A stretch of DNA of 64,000 nucleotides, from positions 13,679,394 to 13,743,393 of the forward strand of contig OX578280.1 in the NCBI GenBank assembly GCA_951217055.1, read 5' to 3'. The translations under genes and the position numbers were made by a program. This DNA comes from Gerris lacustris. Lineage: Eukaryota > Arthropoda > Insecta > Hemiptera > Gerridae. Within the stretch, counting starts at the first letter, position 1, and each line of letters opens with the position of its first letter. Below are positions 23,036-34,229 of the stretch, one piece after another. Under the pieces are notes generated by a model, which was given only the letters and a program-made list of their open reading frames with translations, had not been told where the DNA came from and ran no database searches.

Positions 23036-23690
23036 CGTAGCGCCCAAGGTATTTAACCTAGAAAGTTGAAACTTGACAGAAAAATCAGTCCTAACCTGTA
23101 GTTGTGCCGCCCCGAAAATCAACTTTTTCCGCTATCTTGAACCCAGTTTTCTGAGTCAGCAAAAATTTATCGAAATTGGTCGAAATTTGGCTCGAATGTA
23201 CATCTCTGTATGACAAACAAGCCCACTAAATTTCATTTTGATATTGGCCGCCATTTTGAAGTTATAAATTTTTGAATTTTTAAACTTTGACGGTTAATAA
23301 TACTGAAAGTATAAATAGGTTTTTGACATATAGCATATCGTTGGAACCGGAAAAAATTAAGGAACAAATATAAAAAAAACCGATGAAATTCCAATTATTA
23401 GTTTAAAAGTTATAAGCGAATATAATTATTTATTAGTGTGATAATTTTGATGACGTCAAAGTTTGTTTACATCTGTCAAAATACCGCCAAACTTCAAATA
23501 ATAAAATAAAATATAAGTGTTAAAAATAAGTTTTTTTTTTGAAGAAAGATAATAAATCAGTTAGTTCAGAACAGTCACCCATCCAAGTACTGACCACGTC
23601 CAATGCTGCTTCCTCCTGCTGCGAAGAGCTGGATGGCCTCTGAAGTGAGGAGAAGTTCCGAGGTACCCCGTATCCGATTTTTTTTATTTT
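23036..23690. repeat. Family M copy 1
   Basis: Shares CAGAAAAATCAGTCCT, TTTTCTGAGTCAGCAAA, TTGGCCGCCATTTTGAAG and the end CCCCGTATCCGATTTTTTTT with 60.30-60.78 kb. The segment 23560-23620 in this copy is a 5S rRNA-like stretch that the other copy lacks. No coding capacity. Confidence 0.65.
23577..23622 (-). pseudogene. 5S rRNA-like fragment
   Basis: On the minus strand, GGAAGCAGCATTGGACGTGG followed by TCAGTACTTGGATGGGTGAC matches the conserved middle to 3' part of eukaryotic 5S rRNA (AAGCAGCGTCGGGC then GGTTAGTACTTGGATGGGTGACC), including the C-box region of the internal promoter. The rest of a 5S gene is not present. Either a 5S pseudogene or the head of a 5S-derived SINE (SINE3 type). The similarity is from memory of the consensus, not an alignment. 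Confidence 0.6.
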
Positions 23691-23934
23691 GATCTACAGG
23701 ACACGGCCTTCAAAGATATTAAAAAATTATTTAGGTAGCTTGTACGTATTTCACGCTGCAGACCCTCAAAAACCCTGGTTTTAGTTTATCATCTACAGTA
23801 TATATACACTATACACTGGCAGCTTTTGTGAAATTTTGACTTTTTGACTTGGCGGGGCGGAACGCTGCTGCGTTCCTAAATAATGAGAGAAAATGTTAAT
23901 CTTTCATTGAATTATTTTATCCAAAACTCCTGTA
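23691..23934. other. No gene seen
   Basis: Short unassigned stretch with one less AT-rich block (TTGGCGGGGCGGAACGCTGC). Confidence 0.4.
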
Positions 23935-24300
23935 TATTTTTATGATTTTTGCTTCCAAGCTTGCTGAAGATAATGGTTCGATTATTGCGCTTTTTAATTT
24001 TTGCTAAATTTATACTTTAATTCATGTAAAAAATCAAAACAATTTTTCACGGATTTAAAAAACGGAGGAAAATTAAATAATTTTGGAAAAATAAGTTTTA
24101 AAAGCATGAAATCATTTGAGTATGCGAGATAGAACGCGAGGATGTGCCACACTGATAGGTAGACTATTTTTATATTTTTGGTTGTCCAATTTAAATTGTT
24201 CCTATGATATTTTCGAAAATAATATATGTTTGTTTTACTTTCACCTTCTATAACTGTCTTGTATAAGTTGCTCTGTTGCATTTTTTTATCTGACAACGCA
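23935..24300 (-). repeat. Family X fragment, decayed
   Basis: Reverse X: a degraded hairpin (TTGCTTCCAAGCTTGCTGAA), TTTATACTTTAATTCATGTA, a GGAGGAAAATTAAA block and the other end GAGGATGTGCCACACTGAT. The open minus-strand frame here is a by-product. Confidence 0.6.
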
Positions 24301-25066
24301 ATTGCCTCCCCCTTTTTTAAAAATGGTCGTGGGCAGCTGAAAAGGGTTGATGGTGCAGGACAATGCAGAGTGGCAGATGTGCTTTGTATTGCAATTACAT
24401 AGTGTTACCAGCACTCCATATCATCCTTACGCTATTATATGACAGAACCACTGTAAATGCCACAGCGCTCTCTTACAATACTTCGACCTTCCTCACTAAG
24501 TACAAGGGTTATCCCTTCTAATCGAATTAACTTTCTAACACTTTCCTCTGTCATACTAACATAGCTTTCACATTAACTTAACACATCTGTACTTAAGTCC
24601 TTACTTGATTTCCTCTTTTCTTTATTATTGTATTATCTTACATCCTATTACAACAAAGAATAAACACTTCACGAATAGCTTTTTGTACTGTACTGATTAT
24701 TTTATTTTTTGTTGAAATCTAAACTCTCGAAATATTATTGTTTCTAACCGGTATATTCTGTTCAAAATCCAAAGTAAGTCTCAAAAGATATTTTATCAGA
24801 TAAACCCTCTTTTGGTTCGTCGACCGAACCCGGGCTACGTATTGTTTAAAATAGGAATAGAAGGAATCGGCTACTTCACACATGAATATGGTATCATCAG
24901 TGTGAACATGATATTGTCAGTGTGAACATGATATCACCAGTATGTGGGTAAGAGGTAGAAGGAAGGTGTTAAGGATATAACAGTTTTTAATTATACAGCT
25001 TTGATATTCACAACAGCCTCTGTATATTTGATAACACATTGTTATTTCTAACAATAAGATAAGTAA
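24301..25066. other. No gene seen
   Basis: Unassigned. 24885-24950 holds three near-direct repeats of a TGTGAACATGATAT(C/T)-(G/A)TCAGTG word. Confidence 0.4.
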
Positions 25067-26145
25067 CTAGTGATGCGGTGCATAACCCTTTAAGGATTGG
25101 TGGTTTGCCCGGCAAACCACCCCCTTATGCTCTGAATGGCGCACTACTGTTTTTTTCAAATTTCTAAAATTTCAGTTTCAAATCTCACCCGTGGGATCAA
25201 GAATGGCCCCAGAAAAATATTTTTGAAAAAATTCTAGCCCCCCTCCCATGAAAAAAAATAAATGTTTTTTGGTGGTTTCTAGGAAATGCCACCAATTAAT
25301 TAGGGCTTTGTACTTCTGATGACCTTAACAAAAATTATATTGTCTGTAAGGTTTGGTGGTTTACATTCTTTACCACCTTAAAGTAGGTGGTTAATGGAAT
25401 GAACCACCAAACCTCTAAGACAACGTAATTTATTAAATTTTCACAACTCAAGCTAAAAATTTGCAAATAACTCGAGAGCGCTAATTATTTATTATAAAAA
25501 CTCAATTTTAAATCAAAACTGGTAGAATAATAAGAATTTTGACAAAAATCTGCTCTGAGAAATTGCTTCTAATGAGCCACAATAAAAAAAACTGGAGACA
25601 TGTCATCCAAAACACACGTGTAGAGATGGTCAGCTGGTAAACCGCGGAAACCACCAATCCACAGTAACATTTTTTTTTTTTTTTTTGCCTGATCCTTAAA
25701 GGGATAAAGAACTCGCGTAGATTGTGGTCATATATCACCCATACTATGTTCTCTACCAGGATAATTTTTCTGTGAAAACCTAACATATTCTTATTCATCC
25801 TGAGAGCTTTAAAATTATTTTACGTAACACAGCATATAAGAATAAGCTTTTTAACACCTTCATCTCGGTCACATTTGTTGCAAAACTTTTGTAAAAATAG
25901 TTACATATTCATTTGCTACTCATAAAACCATTGAAAACAATGTATGGTGTGGCATGCTGATTACAACTTCCTCTTTAATTGTCTTTATTATTGGCCCCAT
26001 TCTTAAAATTTAAAATTGTCAAACGAGTCCGAGATGCTGTGAGCCGAATTTAATTTCGTATTAATTCGCAACTTCTCGGTAGCTAAAACTGTTTTCCATT
26101 CATCCGTACATAATCCTTATTAATAAAGTTATAAGGGCTCACCAC
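25067..26145 (+). repeat. T segment, left terminal arm (with nested insertion)
   Basis: CTAGTGATGCGGTGCATAA (25067-25085), continued after the nested insertion at 25704, is inverted at 30500-30913. Shared blocks include AGAACTCGCGTAGATTG, TTATTCTTATTCATCC-like words, ATCTCGGTCACATTTGTTG and TTTCCATTCATCCGTACATA. The minus-strand open frame at 25508-25798 spans the insertion boundary and is fortuitous. I read T as the terminal part of a non-autonomous element whose interior is 65-bp satellite. Confidence 0.75.
25086..25703. mobile_element. 618-bp TIR element with ATAA duplication, nested in T
   Basis: CCCTTTAAGGAT (25086-25097) and ATCCTTAAAGGG (25692-25703) are perfect inverted repeats. ATAA flanks both sides (25082-25085, 25704-25707). 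The inverted T arm at 30.89 kb reads GTGCATAAAGAAC uninterrupted, which is the empty site. Inner inverted words GGATTGGTGGTTT (25094-25106) and AAACCACCAATCC (25648-25660) show that the right end was later split by a short T-run insertion. The CCCTTT ends and 4-bp duplication suggest a piggyBac-like MITE, although piggyBac normally targets TTAA. Confidence 0.88.
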
Positions 26146-26575
26146 TCCACCTGTTTCACCTACATAATAGGGGGGGTTCACCTGTTTTTACCTATATAAT
26201 CTTTCATTATTTAAATGATTGCCTGTTGTAAAAGTATTTTTCCATAATCTTCATATAATAATATTAATGCAGGCTCGCCTGGTTATACAGCATTTGCACA
26301 TAATATTATTGCAGGCTCGCAACGCTCGCCTGTTTATACAGAGTTTCTACATAATCTTTATTTAATAAAATTATTGCGGGCTCGCTGCGCTTGCCTGTTT
26401 ATATAGCATTTTTATGTTATCTTTATTAATAATATTAATGCAGGCTCGCTACGCTCGCTTGCTTATACGGCGTTTCTACATAATCTTTATTTAATAAAAT
26501 TATTGCGGTGGCTCGCTGCGCTTGCCTGTTTATATAGCATTTTTATGTTATCTTTATTTAATTGAACGAGCGCAG
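26146..26575 (-). repeat. 65-bp satellite, diverged units in reverse
   Basis: About six units in reverse orientation, recognisable by GCAGGCTCGCTACGCTCGC and TTTATACAGC-like words with TTATTTAATAA spacers. More diverged than the main array. Confidence 0.8.
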
Positions 26576-27425
26576 TGAGTTCTTCATTACAGAGACTTGG
26601 GATTTGAAAAGTTTGTGTGTTTGTTTGTGTGTTTGTTTGTTTGTGTGTTTGTTTGTCTAACGATAACTGGAGTAAAAATTGATAAATTTCAACGAAATTT
26701 GGCACATATATGCATCTCAGCATTTGTGAGAAGTGTATAGTTTTTGGAAATTCCTCACTCAATATTTTCAAGATGGCGCCCAATATGGCGGACGACAAAA
26801 AAAGAAAGTTTTAGTCAGCATAATGTGTTATACATCGTTTTAAAGATCTTTAAGAGGAGGAAAAGAATATGTAACTAATAAATTTTCACATTTAATATTT
26901 TCAAGATGGCGGCCACTATGGCGGACGACTATAAAAAAAAGTTTTAGCCAGCATAATGTGTTATACATAGTTTTAAAGGTCTTTAAGAGATGAAAAAGAA
27001 TATGTAACTAATAAAATTTCTCAGTTCATATTTTTAAGATGGCGGCCAATATGGCGGACGACTAAAATAAAAAGTTATATCCAGCATAATGTGTTATACA
27101 TCGTTTTAAAGGCCTTTAAGAGGAGGATAAGAATATGTAACTAATAAAATTTTACACTTAATATTTTCAAGATGGCGGTCAATATGGCGGAAGACTAAAC
27201 AAACAGATTTTAGTCAGTATGACATGTTATACATCAATTTACAGCTCTTGAAGTCTAGAAAAGGAATATCCAACTATTCAAATTTCACACATAATATTTT
27301 TAAAATGGCGGCCAATATAAAGAAAACAAAAAAAAAAGTTTTACATATCTGTATAACATGTTATAATTCGTTTAAAGGAATTTTAAAGGCTACAGATTAT
27401 GTACTAATACTGTATAAAAAGGCGA
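26564..27425 (+). repeat. K-like segment with five 133-bp tandem units
   Basis: Begins with GAACGAGCGCAGTGAGTTC and a GTTTG/GTGTG microsatellite (26606-26660). Tandem units then start at 26761, 26894, 27027, 27160 and 27293, exactly 133 bases apart. Each carries AAGATGGCGGCCAATATGGC and a CAGCATAATGTGTTATACAT block. The same sequence lies inverted at 31.16-31.57 kb and, as two units, in family K at 47.64-47.88 kb. No coding capacity. Confidence 0.85.
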
Positions 27426-30400
27426 GCACAGCGAGCTGGCATTCATTTTATTATATAATTATTATGTACAAATACTTTTACAACAGGTGAGCGTAGTGAG
27501 CCTGCAATAATTTTATTAAATAAAATATTTACTACAAATGCTGTATAAACAGGCGAGCCTGCAATAATATTATTAAATAAAGATTATGCAGAAATGCTTT
27601 TATAACAGGCGAGCGTAGCGAGCCTGCATTAATATTATTAAATAAAGATTATGCAGAAATGCTTTTATAACAGGCGAGCGTAGCGAGCCTGCAATAATAT
27701 TATTAAATAAAGATTATGCAGAAATGCTTTTATAACAGGCGAGCGTAGCGAGCCTGCATTAATATTATTAAATAAAGATTATGCAGAAATGCTTTTATAA
27801 CAGGCGAGCGCAGCGAGCCTGCAATAATATTATTAAATAAATATTATGCAGTAATGCTTTTACAACAGGCGAGCGTTGCGAGCCTGCAATAATATTATTA
27901 AATAAAGATTATGCAGTAATGCTTTTACAACAGGCGAGCGTTGCGAGCCTGCATTAATATTATTAAATAAAGATTATGCAGTAATGCTTTTACAACAGGC
28001 GAGCGTTGCGAGCCTGCATTAATATTATTAAATAAAGATTATGCAGTAATGCTTTTACAACAGGCGAGCGTTGCGAGCCTGCATTAATATTATTAAATAA
28101 AGATTATGCAGAAATGCTTTTATAACAGGCGAGCGTAGCGAGCCTGCATTAATATTATTAAATAAAGATTATGCAGAAATGCTTTTATAACAGGCGAGCG
28201 CAGCGAGCCTGCAATAATATTATTAAATAAAGATTATGCAGAAATGCTTTTATAACAGGCGAGCGCAGCGAGCCTGCAATAATATTATTAAATAAAGATT
28301 ATGCAGTAATGCTTTTATAACAGGCGAGCGCAGCGAGCCTGCAATAATATTATTAAATAAAGATTATGCAGTAATGCTTTTACAACAGGCGAGCGTTGCG
28401 AGCCTGCATTAATATTATTAAATAAAGATTATGCAGTAATGCTTTTACAACAGGCGAGCGTTGCGAGCCTGCAATAATATTATTAAATAAAGATTATGCA
28501 GTAATGCTTTTACAACAGGCGAGCGTTGCGAGCCTGCAATAATATTATTAAATAAAGATTATGCAGAAATGCTTTTATAACAGGCGAGCGCAGCGAGCCT
28601 GCAATAATATTATTAAATAAAGATTATGCAGAAATGCTTTTATAACAGGCGAGCGTAGCGAGCCTGCATTAATATTATTAAATAAAGATTATGCAGAAAT
28701 GCTTTTATAACAGGCGAGCGTAGCGAGCCTGCATTAATATTATTAAATAAAGATTATGCAGAAATGCTTTTATAACAGGCGAGCGCAGCGAGCCTGCAAT
28801 AATATTATTAAATAAAGATTATGCAGAAATGCTTTTATAACAGGCGAGTGCAGCGAGCCTGCAATAATATTATTAAATAAAGATTATGCAGAAATGCTTT
28901 TATAACAGGCGAGCGTAGCGAGCCTGCATTAATATTATTAAATAAAGATTATGCAGAAATGCTTTTATAACAGGCGAGCGCAGCGAGCCTGCAATAATAT
29001 TATTAAATAAAGATTATGCAGTAATGCTTTTACAACAGGCGAGCGTTGCGAGCCTGCAATAATATTATTAAATAAAGATTATGCAGTAATGCTTTTACAA
29101 CAGGCGAGCGTTGCGAGCCTGCATTAATATTATTAAATAAAGATTATGCAGTAATGCTTTTACAACAGGCGAGCGTTGCGAGCCTGCATTAATATTATTA
29201 AATAAAGATTATGCAGTAATGCTTTTACAACAGGCGAGCGTTGCGAGCCTGCAATAATATTATTAAATAAAGATTATGCAGTAATGCTTTTACAACAGGC
29301 GAGCGTAGCGAGCCTGCATTAATATTATTAAATAAAGATTATGCAGAAATGCTTTTATAACAGGTGAGCGTAGCGAGCCTGCATTAATATTATTAAATAA
29401 AGATTATGCAGAAATGCTTTTATAACAGGCGAGCGCAGCGAGCCTGCAATAATATTATTAAATAAAGATTATGCAGTAATGCTTTTACAACAGGCGAGCG
29501 TTGCGAGCCTGCAATAATATTATTAAATAAAGATTATGCAGTAATGCTTTTACAACAGGCGAGCGTTGCGAGCCTGCATTAATATTATTAAATAAAGATT
29601 ATGCAGTAATGCTTTTACAACAGGCGAGCGTTGCGAGCCTGCAATAATATTATTAAATAAAGATTATGCAGTAATGCTTTTACAACAGGCGAGCGTTGCG
29701 AGCCTGCATTAATATTATTAAATAAAGATTATGTAGAAATGCTGTATAAACAGGCGAGCGTAGTGAGCCTGCAATCATTTTATTAAATAAAATATTTACT
29801 ACAAATGTATGCTGTATGATCAGGCGAGCGCAGCGAACCTGCAATAATATTATTAAATAAAGATTATGTAGAAATACTGTATAAACAGGCGAGCGTAGCG
29901 AGCCTGCATTAATATTACTTTTATAACAGGCGAGCGCAGCGAGCCTGCAATAATATTATTATATAAAGATTATGTAGAAATACTGTATAAACAGGCGAGC
30001 GTAGCGAGCCTGCATTAATATTACATTTATAACAGGCGAGCGTAGTGAGCCTGCAATCATTTTATTAAATAAAATATTTACTACAAATGCATGCTATATA
30101 AGCAGGCGAGCGAAGCGAGCCTGCATTAACGTTATTAAATTAAGATTATGCGAAATGTTGTATAAACCGGCGAGCGTAGCGAGCCTGCATTTATATTATT
30201 AAATAAATATTACGTACAAATGTTGTATAACCAGGCGAGCGCAGCGAGCCTGCAATAATTTTTATTAAATAAAGATAATGTAAATATGCTATATAAACAG
30301 GCGAGCGCAGCGAACTCGCAATATTTTTATTAAATAAATATTATATAGAAATGCGGTATACATTGGCGAGCGTAGCGAGCATGTATTACTATTATTAAAT

Positions 30401-30500
30401 AAATATTAGTTACAAGCGCTATATAACCAGGCGAGCGTAGCGAGCCTGCATTAATATTATTAAATAAAGATTATATAGGTAAAAACTGGTGAGCGGGGTG
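27421..30500 (+). repeat. 65-bp satellite array, main block
   Basis: 33 near-identical 65-bp units from about 27590 to 29730 are anchored by AACAGGCGAGCG(TAG/CAG/TTG)CGAGCCTGCA (exactly 32 periods between the first and last anchors). They are flanked by diverged units to about 27421 and 30500. Two linked variants exist: GCAGAAATG with TATAACAG and GCGTAG or GCGCAG, versus GCAGTAATG with TACAACAG and GCGTTG. They occur in blocks, with one six-unit order found three times. The unit is not a multiple of three and is not coding. Confidence 0.95.
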
Positions 30501-30913
30501 AGCCTGCAATGACTTTATTAAATATGGATTATGTACGGATGAATGGAAAACATTTTAGCTCCTGAGAACTTGCGAATTTATACGAAATTTAATTCGGCTC
30601 ACATCATCTTGGTCCTATAATATGACGATTAAAGAGGAAGATTGTAGTTAGAATGATATACCATACATTGTTTTAAAAGGCTTTATGAGTAGCAACGTTA
30701 TCAACAAATGTGACCGAGATGAGGGTATTAAAAAGTAAGCTTATTCTTATTGCTGTTTTTCGTAAAATGATTTTATACCTGTTTTGAGGTTGAATAAGAA
30801 TATGTTAGGTTTTCACCGAAAAATTATCCTGGTAGCAATATTGAGAACATAGTATGGGTGATGTACTCATAAGACCTCAATCTATGCGAGTTCTTTATGC
30901 ACCGCATCACTAG
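30500..30913 (-). repeat. T segment, right terminal arm (uninterrupted)
   Basis: Inverted copy of 25067-25085 plus 25704-26110, ending in GCATCACTAG at 30904-30913. It lacks the 618-bp insertion and serves as its empty site. TAA follows on the right and precedes the left end at 25064-25066, so a 3-bp duplication is possible but ambiguous. Confidence 0.8.
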
Positions 30914-31160
30914 TAATATTAATGCAGGCTCGCTACCCTCGCCTGTTTATACAGCATTTGTAGTAAATATTTTATTAAATAAAATGATTGCAGGCTCACT
31001 ATGCTCGCTTTTGTAAAAGTATTTGTACATAATAATTATAAATATAATAAAATGAATGCAGGCTTGCTACGCTCGTCTGCTTATAAAGTATTTATTAATA
31101 ATAATTATTTAATAAAATTAATACATGCTCGCAGTGCTTGACTTTTAATACAGGATTTGT
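30914..31160 (-). repeat. 65-bp satellite, diverged units in reverse
   Basis: Three to four units: AATGCAGGCTCGCTACCCTC, GCAGGCTCACTATGCTCGCT, GCAGGCTTGCTACGCTCG and a decayed one. Confidence 0.8.
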
Positions 31161-31164
31161 ACAT

Positions 31165-31567
31165 AATATTCAGTCTTTAAAATACCTTTAAACGATTTAT
31201 AACATGTCATGGAGACTAATTTTTAGTTTTCGTTATATTGGCCGCCATTTTGAAAATATTATGTTTGAAATTTAAATAGTTAAATATTCCTTTCCTAGAC
31301 TTCAAGGGCTTTAAATTGGTGTTTAACATGTCATACTGACTAAAAACTTTTTGTTTAGTCGTCCGCCATATTGGCCACCATCTTGAAAATATTTAGTGCG
31401 GAATTTCCAAAAACTATACTCTTCTCACAAATGCTATGATGCATATATGTGCCAAATTTCGTTGAAATTGATCAATTTTTACTCCAGTTATCGTTAGACA
31501 AACAAACACACAAACTTTTCAAATCCCAAGTCTCTGAAATGAAGAACTCACTGCGCTCGTTCAATTA
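31165..31567 (-). repeat. K-like segment, inverted copy
   Basis: Reverse of 26564-27420: ATATTGGCCGCCATTTTGAA, TCCGCCATATTGGCCACCAT, CCAGTTATCGTTAGACAAAC and the end GAACTCACTGCGCTCGTTC (31544-31562). Two 133-bp units instead of five, and only a short remnant of the GTTTG microsatellite. Confidence 0.85.
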
Positions 31568-31639
31568 ACTCTTTCTAAAAGCATTTCTTGAGTAAATAAA
31601 AGTGGAATTAAATGTTACGATGTACGAAAATTTAAATAA

Positions 31640-32280
31640 TGGTAAGTAAATTATTGTGGCAAATAGTGTCCACAGGTCCTACAACATACTTTCTGATTTT
31701 TTACATGAATAAAAAAAGCATAAATTCAGCAAAATGTATTGATCGCTGCGGGCTACTTTTGACAAACCATTTAAATTTCATAAAAATCAGATGTGTACTT
31801 TTGAAGATATAGGTGTAAATAAATGTATGTTGGGCGCATGGTGGATACCAATAATGAGCTAATTATGACCTAACATCCAAATTTCTAATATTAGCTGTAA
31901 AAATATATAATGGTTCGCAAAAATTGAGTGCCTGACAGACACGGAACCAAAATTGTTGTCTCAAACGGATTTCTGTTATGGAATTTTTAAAATTGGAGAT
32001 ATACAATTTTTTGTTCTTAAAACGATCACATAGCTTCCATTACCTTTGGTAGGCTTGGGAGTAATTTCGTTTTTCAGAAAGGTCACAATGCTTTTATTTT
32101 TATTACCTTTAGTAAGCTCGGAAGCAACACAAAACCTATGATGACAGATTTAAAATTAAAGGAGAAAAACAAATAAATTAGGCAATAATGGGTCGTAAAA
32201 ATAAAATATGAATAAAGTACGCAATTGAAAGCTTTGTGCCATACTTATTGGCATACTATTATAATTAAAGAAATAAACTT
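31640..32280 (+). repeat. Family X copy
   Basis: From TGTGGCAAATAGTGTCC through CGCTGCGGGCTACTTTTGAC and CACGGAACCAAAATTGTT to the degraded hairpin CTTCCATTACCTTTGGTAGG (about 32035). A second X-like tail follows to 32270. Confidence 0.7.
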
Positions 32281-33175
32281 GCAGGTAAGCCTCCTAGCTT
32301 ACAAAAACTACCAGCTTACATGTTTATTATTCTTAATTCCATATTGTTATTGTAGTTTTTAACCAATTTACTACAAAGTGCTGTCCATAGAAGTTGTTTT
32401 GTAGGGAATTGGCGCATATTATCAGAATTGAACCAGTTGTAGTCCAATTAGATTGGAAGGAGCGTATGCCCTGCACGTGTCCCAAGCACTGCGGTCTTGT
32501 TTGCTTCGGTCCCTAATGTTAGGATCTCTTCACAATGATTTTGAACCCAACAATCACATTATTTGTATTACTAGGGAGGGAAAACTTCCAATTGACTAGA
32601 AAGAACAAATTAGGACCAGCGTTAAACACGATAAATATTATTTAATGTGACAATTTTCCTGTAAAAGTGTGTTGTGAAGCCTTTTATTATGTCTGACGTG
32701 TGCTACCCTTCTTTGGAGGACCTAAGAAAGAAAATATATATTGAAAATAAGGACGAATCAGATGTTTCCATGATGATTCTAAATACATTTTCTTTTATCA
32801 AGTAATTAAATGATACTCAGTTTCCCCAGTGGAAACTCTGATCATATAATCCATCTGAAATTTTCTAACATAACTTTCATTATACAGAGGATAAATCGAA
32901 AACTCACTAAACTAACCTCAAATTCAAGTTGAATAAGTATCTTTTTTAGATTTGCACGTAGAATACATTGATACGGTTACGATTGTGTGTGTATAAGGTA
33001 CCTACTTAAACCCTTCCTTCCTCAATAATTTTAAATTTTAGTTGCTGGGTTCTAGGCGTAAAATCAACACAAATTCAATCAATCTATAGATCCGATAAAT
33101 TGTTACTACTCGCATTATGTAATAGAAAGAACCAATATTTATTGATCAGCAGTAAAGCCTCTTGATTAGGTAAAA
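32281..33175. other. Unassigned; short 38-codon frame only
   Basis: No family recognised. A small plus-strand frame at 32689-32805 starts at an ATG and reads MSDVCYPSLEDLRKKI..., followed by TAA. It is in a locally less AT-rich spot and could be a retained micro-exon, but nothing confirms it. 32440-32530 is also less AT-rich. Confidence 0.3.
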
Positions 33176-33639
33176 CAGGGGTCTCCAACATGGGCGCCCA
33201 TGCCTATGGCTAGCTCTCAGGAAAAGAGGAAAAAAATATATTACCGTAGTCAAGTCAGGTGTTTTGCATTGAAGAAACCTACCCTTCCCCCATTGGTGGT
33301 CCCCCCCCCCCCCCCTATACAAAAATTCATATGGGCGCCCATGGTCTCCAATATTTTTGGCTGGATCTGGATAGGATGGTCTATAGCAGGACGGATGAAG
33401 AAAGCAACACACAGTCATCGAACTTCACAATGGTAGGAAAGATCCTGATAACCCCTATCCATTTCGGTCAAGAAAACCTCAATTTTAATCGTGCTGATCT
33501 TTTTGGATGTTTGAAATGGTATTTGATTATAAAAACTTATAACTTTGCATTTTTTAGGTTAATTTGTTAACTTCTTTTGTGGCGTGGCAGCCCGGATATA
33601 AAGTCTTACAGACCAAATCTGGCCCGCGAGAGACCCCCG
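33176..33639. mobile_element. hAT-like non-autonomous remnant
   Basis: The left end CAGGGGTCTCCAAC resembles hAT termini of the CAGGGGTCTCCAA type. The right end GGCCCGCGAGAGACCCCCGC is an imperfect inverted version with the TGGCCC...GACCCC pattern seen in that group. The interior includes a 15-base C tract (33301-33315) and a duplicated GGGCGCCCATG word. No convincing 8-bp duplication. The proline-rich frames come from the C tract. Confidence 0.45.
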
Positions 33640-33740
33640 CTATAAAAAAACCACTATATAATGAACCTTAAAACCTAGGTGATATGTCATAAACAGTTTT
33701 GTTTTCCGGTGAAATCCGCGTCACGAAGGGGTTGAAGTCC

Positions 33741-33774
33741 GACGTTTCACTTCCACTACTGGAAGTATCATCAG
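33741..33774 (-). ncRNA. Hammerhead ribozyme-like core, left arm
   Basis: On the minus strand, CTGATGA (33768-33774), a stem ACTTCCA/TGGAAGT closed by GTAG, then GAAA (33745-33748), C and GTC (33741-33743). The order and invariant bases match the hammerhead core. Stem I (ACCC against GG...) is weak and stem III has no loop, so cleavage would need a dimer or tertiary help, as proposed for short-stem hammerheads. Confidence 0.55.
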
Positions 33775-34195
33775 GGGTGTGGTGCATCGTGATGTTTACT
33801 CGAAGCTACAACAAGACACACTGACGACTAGAGTGAAGGACGGCGTATTTATACTGGCTTTCTGGAACGTAGATTATATCTGGATTCCCCAGAGGCTTGG
33901 GTCAGTTTAATTGGGGAAGATGCTGCCGTCGTCGGTGATCTTTTGTTAACGGGTGACGTTTGAAGTCAGGAAGTGACCACGGCGCCGCTTCTTGCTTTAT
34001 GCTTGGCACAGGTGCTAACCAGAGGTTTTCAGGTCCGAGAGAGATTGAATCCATCCTCTCTGTTGAAGTTCTCTGGTTGCTTCTCAATCTCAAGCCAAGT
34101 AAATACTACCAGCCAGTATAAATACGCTGTCCTCCACTCTAGTCGTCAGTATGTCTTGTTGTTGCTTCGAGTAAACATCACGGTGCACCACACCC

Positions 34196-34229
34196 CTGAA
34201 GATGCTTCCAGTAGTGGAAGCGAAACGTC
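34196..34229 (+). ncRNA. Hammerhead ribozyme-like core, right arm
   Basis: CTGAAGA (34196-34202; the fifth core base is the variable one), a 7-bp stem GCTTCCA/TGGAAGC with loop GTAG, GAAA (34222-34225), C and GTC (34227-34229). Compared with the left arm, the outer stem pair changed from A-T to G-C, which keeps pairing. Confidence 0.55.

Noticed and set aside
27421..30500. CRISPR array
   Set aside because: Repeats are contiguous 65-bp satellite units with no variable spacers, in a eukaryotic repeat context with no cas genes.
32689..32805. 38-codon frame MSDVCYPSLEDLRKK...
   Set aside because: Looks protein-like, but too short and without splice, conservation or domain support to call a gene.
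33200..33570. Proline-rich proteins at 33.2-33.6 kb
   Set aside because: Produced by a poly-C tract inside a hAT-like remnant; overlapping frames on both strands are equally open.
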